A stretch of DNA of 16,495 nucleotides. Origin: CAXSEF01 sp050920955 (GTDB taxonomy: Bacteria > Pseudomonadota > Alphaproteobacteria > Acetobacterales > Acetobacteraceae). Where the stretch lies: assembly GCA_050920955.1 (NCBI GenBank), contig JBPBQS010000169.1:1-16495 (forward strand), given 5' to 3'. The notes beneath the pieces are model-generated. The model did not search any database. It was not told where the DNA came from and saw only the letters and a list, made by a program, of their open reading frames with translations. This document shows, one piece after another, positions 6,881 to 12,733 of this stretch (position 1 is the first letter of the stretch; each line of letters starts with the position of its first letter). Position numbers and translations under genes: made by a program.

Positions 6881-7017
6881 GGAAGAAAGCAGGCATGGGC
6901 CCTGCCCAAACCCGCCAAGGACCAGGGGTCCTTGGATCCCCATCCCTTAAGTAAGGCCAGTCCAGGGCGGCTCGCCCTGGCGGAGTCCAGAGGCAGCGCC
7001 TCTGGCCTTGCTTCCTT
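6881..7017 (-). repeat. Intergenic modular hairpin repeat, copy R4 (reverse)
   Basis: It lies between permease and ATPase genes of one transporter. Hairpins: TGGGC/GCCCA, CCAAGGACC/GGTCCTTGG, CCAGGGC/GCCCTGG, CCAGAGGC/GCCTCTGG. Core CCCTTAAGTAAGG. It ends CCTTGCTTCCTTCC. The second stem differs entirely from the AAAGGGTCC/GGACCCTTT stem of R2, yet both arms still pair. An open frame runs from the repeat into the ATPase gene and would add 38 false residues. Confidence 0.9.
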
Positions 7018-7045
7018 CCCGACGCCGCCGCCAAGGACCCCGCTC

Positions 7046-8362
7046 ATGGACGCAGCCCCCCTCGCCGAGCCCCTGATCGAGGTCCGCCACATCCGGCAGG
7101 CCTACACCAAGGACTCCGCCGCCGACCTGATCGTCCTCGACGACGTGGACCTGACCCTGCGCGAGGGCGAGATCGTGGGCCTCCTCGGCCGCTCCGGCTC
7201 GGGCAAGTCCACCCTCCTGCGCATCGTCTCCGGCCTGATCGCGCCGACCGCCGGCGAGGTCCTGTGGCGCGGCAAGCCCCTGCACGGCCCCGCGCCGGGC
7301 GTCGCCATGGTGTTCCAGTCCTTCGCCCTCTTCCCCTGGCTCACCGTCCAGGAGAACGTCGAGATCGGCCTGGAGGCCCAGGGCATCCGCCGTGCAGAGC
7401 GCGAGAAGCGCGGCGAGGCGGCGATCGATCTGATCGGCCTCGGCGGCTACGAGGGCGCCTACCCCAAGGAGATGTCCGGCGGCATGCGCCAGCGCGTCGG
7501 CCTGGCCCGCGCCCTCGTCGTGCACCCCGACCTCCTCCTCATGGACGAGCCCTTCTCCGCGCTCGACGTGCTGACCGCCGAGACCCTGCGCACCGACCTC
7601 ATCGACCTGTGGAGCGACGGCAAGCTCCCGGTGAAGTCCATCCTGATGGTCACCCACAACATCGAGGAGGCCGTCCTCATGTGCGACCGCATCCTCGTGT
7701 TCTCGTCCAACCCCGGCCGTGTCGCGCACGAGCTGAGCGTGCCCTTCCCCCACCCCCGCAACCGCCACGACGTGGCGTTCCGCAAGTTCGTCGACGACAT
7801 CTACGCGCTGATGACCCGCCGCGCCGCCTCCGTCCCCGCCCCGCGCACCGCGGCCGAGACCGCCGCCGCCGAGGCGCAGACCGCGCTGCACCCCGTCTCC
7901 ACCAACCTCCTCGCCGGCCTGCTCGAAACCCTCGCCGCCGACCCCTACAAGGGCCGCGCCGACCTCCCCCTCCTCGCCGAGCGCCTCCAGCTCGAGTTCG
8001 ACGACCTGCTCCCCCTGGGCGAGACCCTCCAGCTCCTCGGCTTCGCGGAGTTCGAGGAGGGCGACATCCGCCTCACCGACAAGGGCCGCGAGTTCGTCGA
8101 CGCCGAGACCGACGCCCGCAAGGAGCTGTTCGGCCAGGCCCTTCGCGCCCGCGTCCGCCTCGCCGCCACCATCCGCCAGGTCCTCGACGAGCGCTGGAAC
8201 CACAAGGCGTCGGCCGTGCGCTTCCGCGACGAGCTGGAGGACCACATGTCGCCGGACTACGCCGACGACACCCTGCGCGCCGTCATCGCCTGGGGCCGCT
8301 TCGCCGAGCTCTACGCCTACGACGAGGAGGCCGACCAGTTCTTCCTCGACGACGAGGAGTAG
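7046..8362 (+). CDS. ABC transporter ATP-binding protein with C-terminal AAA-associated domain
   Basis: Nucleotide-binding subunit for the permease encoded upstream, 438 aa. The ATPase domain covers about 10-260: Walker A GRSGSGKST (48-56), Q-loop Gln91, signature MSGGMRQR (143-150), Walker B LLLMDEPF (163-170) and switch His204 (VTHN). An Ala-rich linker (about 262-284) leads to a C-terminal domain (about 286-430), acidic at its end (DEEADQFFLDDEE). This matches the AAA-associated domain found on some nitrate/sulfonate/bicarbonate-type ATPases, and it may be a regulatory winged-helix-like module. ATG 7046 is chosen: AAGGA lies 8-12 bases upstream, and the longer in-frame start at 6932 lies in repeat R4. 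The stop is 6 bp before the next gene. Confidence 0.92.
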   Translation: MDAAPLAEPLIEVRHIRQAYTKDSAADLIVLDDVDLTLREGEIVGLLGRSGSGKSTLLRIVSGLIAPTAGEVLWRGKPLHGPAPGVAMVFQSFALFPWLTVQENVEIGLEAQGIRRAEREKRGEAAIDLIGLGGYEGAYPKEMSGGMRQRVGLARALVVHPDLLLMDEPFSALDVLTAETLRTDLIDLWSDGKLPVKSILMVTHNIEEAVLMCDRILVFSSNPGRVAHELSVPFPHPRNRHDVAFRKFVDDIYALMTRRAASVPAPRTAAETAAAEAQTALHPVSTNLLAGLLETLAADPYKGRADLPLLAERLQLEFDDLLPLGETLQLLGFAEFEEGDIRLTDKGREFVDAETDARKELFGQALRARVRLAATIRQVLDERWNHKASAVRFRDELEDHMSPDYADDTLRAVIAWGRFAELYAYDEEADQFFLDDEE

Positions 8363-8368
8363 CGCCCG

Positions 8369-8620
8369 GTGCCGCCGCCCGACGACCGCCGCCTCCTGTC
8401 CGCGGCCGTGACCCTGGCCCTGGTCGCCTTCGTCTGGCCGGTGCTCGTCCACGCCCGCGCCTTCCGCGTCGAGGCCGCGATCGGCGCGGCCCTGGCGCTC
8501 GCCTGGGCGCTGATGGTCGCCGCCCTGCTCTGGCGCTCGGGCCTGCGCCGCCTGTGGCTGGCGATGCTCCTGCCGTTCGTCGTCTGGTGGCCGCTGATGT
8601 TCGCGTTCATGGCCGAGTGA
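8369..8620 (+). CDS. Small integral membrane protein, 83 aa, in the ABC transporter operon
   Basis: GTG start 6 bp after the ATPase stop, so almost certainly co-translated. The product has a short charged N-terminus (PPPDDRR) and three hydrophobic segments: about 9-27 (LLSAAVTLALVAFVWPVLV), 34-54 and 61-80 (rich in Trp and Leu, with PFVVWWPLMF). The tail is MAE. No family is recognised. Its place suggests an accessory part of the transporter, but this is inferred only from the operon. Repeat R5 follows at once. Confidence 0.72.
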   Translation: MPPPDDRRLLSAAVTLALVAFVWPVLVHARAFRVEAAIGAALALAWALMVAALLWRSGLRRLWLAMLLPFVVWWPLMFAFMAE

Positions 8621-8627
8621 CACGGCC

Positions 8628-8755
8628 GAAGAAAGGTCGGGCGCCGCCCGAACCCGCAAAGGGCCTGAGGCCCTTTGATCCCTTTACTTAAGGGAAGCCA
8701 TCCAAGGGGCTTCCCTTGGCGGAGTCCAGAGGCAGCGCCTCTGGCCTTGCTTCCT
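8628..8755 (-). repeat. Intergenic modular hairpin repeat, copy R5 (reverse)
   Basis: It fills the gap between two convergent genes. Hairpins: CGGGC/GCCCG, AAAGGGCCT/AGGCCCTTT, CCAAGGGG/(C)CCTTGG, CCAGAGGC/GCCTCTGG. The core CCCTTTACTTAAGGG is the exact reverse complement of the R2 core. It ends CCTTGCTTCCT directly at the stop codon (8756-8758) of the peroxidase gene. It could end transcripts from both sides, but there is no T-run. Confidence 0.92.
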
Positions 8756-10081
8756 TCAGGCCTCGAACAGCCCCTGCCCCACGAACCCGCCCTCCGCCAC
8801 GCCCCCCGGGCAGGCGAACAGCCCGCCCCCGGTGTGCGTGACGTACTGGTTCATCATGTCCAGCTTCGACATCTTCTCGAACACCGGCATGAACGCCTCG
8901 CGCGGGTCGCGCTGGTAGCAGATGAACAGGAGCCCCGCGTCGTACTCGAGCCCCTGCCGCCACGGCGGCCAACGCTCGGCGACCATGCTGATCCCGTCGT
9001 TGTACGAATAACCCCGCCGCAGCATGTCCGCCCCGCCGTTGCTCGCCGCCGCCGCCAGCCTGACGTGCGCCGACTCCGGGATCACCAAATTCCCGTCCGC
9101 ATCCACCGCATCGAGATCGAGCGGATCGAACTCGCTCTTCCCGCCCAGCGGCGCGCCCGACACCTTGTGCCGCCCGACCACCTGCTCCTGGAACTCGACC
9201 TCTGTCCCGTCCCAGTGCTCCAGCGCGATCCGGATGCGCCGCACGACCAGGTAAGACCCGCCCCGCATCCACGCCGGCCCGTCATCGCCGACCCACACCG
9301 CGTCCTTCGTCGCCGGCCCCACGTCGCCGCCCACGGCCTCCATCGGCCGGTTCGACAGCGGGTTCTGCGTCCCGTCCTTGAACCCCATCAGGTTCCGCGG
9401 CGTGTCGTTCGCGGCGAAATTGGCGGAAAACCCCGCCTGCACCCAGCGCAGCACCGCCACCCCGTCCGCCATGCGCGCGAGCTGACGCACTGCGTGGAAC
9501 GCCACCTGCGGATCGTCCGCGCACGCCTGCACCGACAGGTCGCCCCCGCTGCGCCCCTCCTGCAGCTGGTCCCCGTTGTAGCGCGGCAGGTCGACCAGCG
9601 CCTCCGGCCGCCGCGCCGCCAGCCCGTACCGGTCGTGCCCGTCGCGCTCGAACAGGCCTGGCCCGAACCCGAACGTGACGCTCAGCCGCGCCGGCGCCAG
9701 CCCGAACGCCTCGCCGCTGTCCGTCGGCGGCCTGGTGAGGTCGGGCTCGGCCGCCTGCGCCGCCTCGCCCCGCGCCATGCGCTCCGCAGCCTGGGTCCAG
9801 CGCGCCAGCATCCCCGCCACGTCCGCCTGCCTCGTGGCCACCAGGTCGAACGCCGCGAAGTACGTGTGGCTCTGCAGCGGCGTGAGGATGCCCGCCTGCC
9901 GCACGCCCCTGAACGGCACCGCCTCGTCGCGCCCCGGCCCCTGGCTCGCCGCCGTGATCCCCTTCGCCGCCGCCTCGGCAGCCGGCAACGGCGCGGGCGC
10001 GGCCCTGGCCACCCCCGCCAGGCCGGCGACCAGCCCCCCCGCCAGGAACCCCCGGCGCGAGGCGAACGGACACCCGCTCAC
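8756..10081 (-). CDS. Tat-exported DyP-type haem peroxidase (EfeB-like)
   Basis: Haem-dependent peroxidase of the DyP family, 441 aa. GTG start at 10081. The N-terminus carries a twin-arginine signal (SRRGFLAGGL, residues 8-17) followed by a hydrophobic stretch and an AxA site near ARAAPA (25-30), so the folded, haem-loaded enzyme should reach the periplasm. The DyP signature GFKDGTQNP is at 233-241, with distal Asp236. Proximal haem ligand is His339 (ESAHVRL). GLLFICYQRDPREAF (383-397) is the typical C-terminal strand. Length and Tat signal fit EfeB, the peroxidase of the EfeUOB ferrous iron system, but efeU and efeO are absent here. It lies 22 bp downstream of the NHL-type protein gene, in one operon with a Fur-box-like site upstream. 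Symbol withheld because the Efe partners are missing. Confidence 0.92.
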   Translation of the reverse strand: MSGCPFASRRGFLAGGLVAGLAGVARAAPAPLPAAEAAAKGITAASQGPGRDEAVPFRGVRQAGILTPLQSHTYFAAFDLVATRQADVAGMLARWTQAAERMARGEAAQAAEPDLTRPPTDSGEAFGLAPARLSVTFGFGPGLFERDGHDRYGLAARRPEALVDLPRYNGDQLQEGRSGGDLSVQACADDPQVAFHAVRQLARMADGVAVLRWVQAGFSANFAANDTPRNLMGFKDGTQNPLSNRPMEAVGGDVGPATKDAVWVGDDGPAWMRGGSYLVVRRIRIALEHWDGTEVEFQEQVVGRHKVSGAPLGGKSEFDPLDLDAVDADGNLVIPESAHVRLAAAASNGGADMLRRGYSYNDGISMVAERWPPWRQGLEYDAGLLFICYQRDPREAFMPVFEKMSKLDMMNQYVTHTGGGLFACPGGVAEGGFVGQGLFEA

Positions 10082-10103
10082 GACGACAACCCCGCCGCCG
10101 CCA

Positions 10104-11225
10104 CTACTTCCGCGCCTGCACGAGCGTGTTCATGTCGTCCTGCACGAAATAGAATCCCTCGCCGTCCAGCATCATCGCCATCCCGAACAGGTCCCCGCTC
10201 CCCGGCGGCTGCTGCGCCCGGTCCGTGTCGATCCAGCGCGCATAGAGCTGGTGCCCGTCCGCCGGATCGACCTCGACGACCTGCCCGTTCAGCCCGTTGG
10301 CCACCAGCAGGTGCCCGTTCGGCGCCGTCGCCAAGGCCAGCGGCCGCTTGATGAACCCGTCCTTCGTCACCTCGCGCCCCGTCCCCGCGCTGGTCTTGCG
10401 CGTGCTCGCCTCCGGGATCGCCACCACGCGGTTCCCGATCGCGTCGGACACGAACAAGGTGTCGTTCGCCCCCAGGGCAAGCCCGGTCGGCCCGATCACG
10501 AACACCGCCTTGTCCGCCTGCTCGCCGAACCCGTCCGCCACCACCGTCTGCCCCACCACGACCGGCGGCTTGCCCGCCGGCACGTCCATCTCGATGCGCA
10601 GCACCGTCGCCTTGTTCACCACGTCCTGCCCCGGCGACCCCACGCCGAACCCGGTCATGCTGACGAACAGCGTGGCGCTGGTGCCGCGGTCCACGACCGC
10701 CATGTTCCCCCAGGGCCCGTTGATCTGCGGCCCCTTGATCACGCCCGCGAGCTGCCCCTGGTTGTCGAGCACCATCAGGCAACCGTCCTTCTTGGTCGCC
10801 GTGGTGCCGTCCTCGCTCGGCAGGCTGCCCACCACGGTCCACCCCGACTTCAGCACCGCGAGCGCCGTCGTCAGACCCACGCCCCCCGGGCACGCCGCCA
10901 GGTGACGCGGCAGCGACGCGAACACCGACAGCTTTTTCGTCGCCGGCTCCCACGCCACGATCGTGGTCCCCAGCCCCTGCAGGTTGTTGCTGTCGTTGAA
11001 GTTCGTGACCAGCACGTCGCCCTCGTGCAGCTTCCCGCTCGTCACCGGCGAGACCACCACCGCATACGGGTTCTGGTCGCCGTTGTGCGGCACCGTGGAC
11101 GTCACCGTCGACTGGCGCTTGATGTGCTCCAGGTAGCCGTCCGCCGCCTTCTGGTCCGCCCGCGCCGGCACGACGCACAGCCCGACCCCGAGCGCCAGCA
11201 GCCCCCCCAGAACATGTCGCGTCAT
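10104..11225 (-). CDS. Secreted NHL-repeat/beta-propeller-like protein of unknown function
   Basis: Product of 373 aa. Residues 1-23 are a signal peptide (MTRHVLGGLLALGVGLCVVPARA, cut before DQK), so it is exported by Sec. The mature part looks like a beta-propeller with NHL-type blades: GDVLVTNFND (69-78), GPTGLALGANDTLFVSDAIG (245-264) and RPLALATAPNGHLLVANGLNG (294-314) share the pattern P-x-G-(LI)-A-x(3,4)-G-x-L-x-V-(AS)-(DN). No catalytic site is identifiable. It is the first gene of an operon with the Tat-exported peroxidase, so it may act with it in the periplasm; that is inference. ATG 11225 is chosen because the longer frame up to 11420 reads through repeat R6 and the promoter. The TAG stop is 22 bp before the peroxidase GTG. 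Confidence 0.82.
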   Translation of the reverse strand: MTRHVLGGLLALGVGLCVVPARADQKAADGYLEHIKRQSTVTSTVPHNGDQNPYAVVVSPVTSGKLHEGDVLVTNFNDSNNLQGLGTTIVAWEPATKKLSVFASLPRHLAACPGGVGLTTALAVLKSGWTVVGSLPSEDGTTATKKDGCLMVLDNQGQLAGVIKGPQINGPWGNMAVVDRGTSATLFVSMTGFGVGSPGQDVVNKATVLRIEMDVPAGKPPVVVGQTVVADGFGEQADKAVFVIGPTGLALGANDTLFVSDAIGNRVVAIPEASTRKTSAGTGREVTKDGFIKRPLALATAPNGHLLVANGLNGQVVEVDPADGHQLYARWIDTDRAQQPPGSGDLFGMAMMLDGEGFYFVQDDMNTLVQARK

Positions 11226-11266
11226 GTCGTCCGTCCCCAGCCCAGGCCCCCGCGCGTGCCGTGTGA

Positions 11267-11283
11267 ATGCGAGTGAGTTGCAT
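11267..11283. promoter_or_regulatory. Fur-box-like operator
   Basis: ATGCGAGTGAGTTGCAT on the plus strand is an interrupted palindrome: 6 of 8 base pairs match around a central base. It differs at three positions from the Fur-box form ATGCGAATGATTCGCAT. It lies 41-57 bp before the start codon of the NHL-type gene and overlaps its possible -10 box, the usual place for repression. The downstream DyP peroxidase belongs to an iron-related family. Confidence 0.5.
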
Positions 11284-11309
11284 CTACTCCCGCCCGCCGC
11301 CGCAATCAA
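11281..11309 (-). promoter_or_regulatory. Possible promoter of the NHL-peroxidase operon
   Basis: On the minus strand TTGATT (11304-11309) and TAGATG (11281-11286) are separated by 17 bp. The -35 matches TTGACA at four of six positions; the -10 is weak. It overlaps the Fur-like palindrome. Confidence 0.4.
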
Positions 11310-11342
11310 GAACCGCTCGCAACACCGCGGCGCGAGGCCGGG

Positions 11343-11469
11343 GAAGCAAGGTTGAGGCTCCGCCTCAAACTCCGCCAAAGGCTGCGCCCTTGGAACGCAT
11401 CCCCTAAGGAGAGGGATCAAAGGGTCCTCGGACCCTTTGCGGGTCCGGGCAGAGCCCGGCCTTGCTTCC
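11343..11469 (+). repeat. Intergenic modular hairpin repeat, copy R6 (forward)
   Basis: The only copy placed between two divergent genes. It starts GAAGCAAGG and ends CCTTGCTTCC. Hairpins: TTGAGGC/GCCTCAA, CCAAAGGC/GCCCTTGG with one mismatch, AAAGGGTCC/GGACCCTTT, CCGGGC/GCCCGG. The core is degenerate (CCCCTAAGGAGAGGG). The rest of 11226-11494 holds the promoter region of the NHL gene on one side and about 25 bp of leader for the PLP enzyme on the other. Confidence 0.92.
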
Positions 11470-11494
11470 CTGCCCCACCCCGGAGCCCCGACCC

Positions 11495-12607
11495 ATGGTC
11501 CGCTACCTGAACCCCCGCAGCGGCGAGACCTTCCCGCTCGACCCGCCCCTCTGGCGCGCCCCCGACGGCGGCCCCCTCCTCCTCACCGACATCGACCCCG
11601 CCCCCGCCGCCCTGCCCGCCCCCGGCGTCACCGGCGTCTGGCGCTGGCGCGCCGCCCTGCCCCCCCTCGCCTCCCCCCCAATTACGCTCGGCGAGGGCGC
11701 GACCCCCCTCGTCGCTCACCGCATCGGCGACGCCGCCGTGTGGATCAAGGGCGAGTGGGCCAACCCCACCGGCTCCTTCAAGGACCGCGGCACCGCCGTG
11801 ATGCTCTCCCTCCTGCGCGACGCCGGCGTGCGCGACATCCTGGAGGACAGCTCCGGCAACGGCGGCGCCTCGGTCGCCGCCTACGCCGCCGCCGGCGGCA
11901 TGCGCGCCACCATCCTCGCCCCCGAAGGCACCAGCCCCGCCAAGACCCTCCAGGCCCGCGCCTACGGCGCCCGCGTCGAGCTGATCCCCGGCGACCGCCA
12001 GGCCACCGCCGACGCCGCCCTCGCCCGCTCCGCCGAGGTGTTCTACGCCAGCCACGCCTGGCACCCGTTCTTCCTGCAGGGCACCAAGACCCTGGCCTAC
12101 GAGCTGGTCGAGCAGCTCGGCCGCGCCCCCGACCACGTCGTGATGCCCTGCGGCGGCGGCAGCATCGTCCTGGGCTGTGCGATCGCCTTCGCCGAGATGC
12201 GCCGCGCCGGCCTGGTCGCGACCACCCCCCGCCTCTGGGCCGCCCAGCCCGAGGCCTGCGCCCCCATCGCCCGCGCCGTCCTGCGCACCGGCGACAGCCC
12301 CCCGACCCGCCCGACCATCGCCGAGGGCACCGCCATCGCCCGACCCGTCCGCGGCTCCGAGGTCGCCGCCGCCCTCCTCGCCTCGAACGGTGGCGCCGTG
12401 ATGCTCGACGAGCCCGAGATCGCCGCCGCCACCCTGGCCCTCGCCCGCGCCGGCCTCTTCGTCGAGCCGACCTGCGCCCAGGCCACCGCCGCCCTCTCGC
12501 GTCTCCTGGCCCGGGGCGCGATCGCGCCGACGGAGTGCACCGTCGCCGTCCTGACAGGCACCGGCCTCAAGGCCGCCCCGCTCCTGGAACGCCTCCTCGC
12601 GGAATAG
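11495..12607 (+). CDS. Threonine synthase-like PLP-dependent enzyme (fold type II)
   Basis: Product of 370 aa. PLP is bound by Lys96 in NPTGSFKDRG (90-99). SSGNGGASVAAYAA (119-132) is the substrate-carboxylate loop and PCGGGS (about 213-218) the phosphate-binding glycine loop. The N-terminal YLNPRSGETFPL resembles the zinc-free leader seen in class II threonine synthases, which convert O-phosphohomoserine to threonine. Related enzymes of this fold (threonine dehydratase, diaminopropionate lyase) cannot be excluded, so the symbol thrC is not assigned. The ATG at 11495 has CGGAG 9 bases upstream (11481-11485); an in-frame TTG at 11462 lies in the end of repeat R6 and is rejected. It is transcribed alone, convergent with ppdK, with R7 between. 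Confidence 0.82.
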   Translation: MVRYLNPRSGETFPLDPPLWRAPDGGPLLLTDIDPAPAALPAPGVTGVWRWRAALPPLASPPITLGEGATPLVAHRIGDAAVWIKGEWANPTGSFKDRGTAVMLSLLRDAGVRDILEDSSGNGGASVAAYAAAGGMRATILAPEGTSPAKTLQARAYGARVELIPGDRQATADAALARSAEVFYASHAWHPFFLQGTKTLAYELVEQLGRAPDHVVMPCGGGSIVLGCAIAFAEMRRAGLVATTPRLWAAQPEACAPIARAVLRTGDSPPTRPTIAEGTAIARPVRGSEVAAALLASNGGAVMLDEPEIAAATLALARAGLFVEPTCAQATAALSRLLARGAIAPTECTVAVLTGTGLKAAPLLERLLAE

Positions 12608-12733
12608 TAGGCAAGGCCAAAGGCTCCGCCTCTGGACTCTGGCCAAAGGCTGCGCCCTTGGAACGCATCCCTAAGTAAGGCCAGTCCAGGGCGGCTCGCC
12701 CTGGCGGGTCCGGGCAGAGCCCGGCCTTGCTTC
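12608..12733 (+). repeat. Intergenic modular hairpin repeat, copy R7 (chimeric)
   Basis: It fills the gap between two convergent stop codons. The left half is like R2: CCAAAGGC/GCCTCTGG-type stem and CCAAAGGC/GCCCTTGG stem, then AACGCATCC. The right half, from TAAGTAAGGCCAGTCC through CCAGGGC/GCCCTGG, matches the right half of R3/R4, but continues into CGGGT and the CCGGGC/GCCCGG stem of R6. It therefore combines halves seen separately elsewhere. Confidence 0.9.

Noticed and set aside
8628..8755. R5 and R7 as standard bidirectional intrinsic terminators
   Set aside because: They lie between convergent genes and have strong stems, but there is no T-run after any stem and other copies lie inside an operon or between divergent genes.
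8675..10351. A 558-codon plus-strand frame opposite the peroxidase gene
   Set aside because: It starts inside repeat R5, is low-complexity Arg/Pro/His-rich, and the minus strand holds a well-supported DyP peroxidase.
4..12733. Repeats as a CRISPR array
   Set aside because: Copies are kilobases apart, occur in both orientations and have no spacer-repeat periodicity.
4..12733. Repeats as miniature insertion sequences with target duplications
   Set aside because: The ends are imperfectly inverted, but no direct target duplications could be seen and no transposase is in the window; mobility remains unproven.
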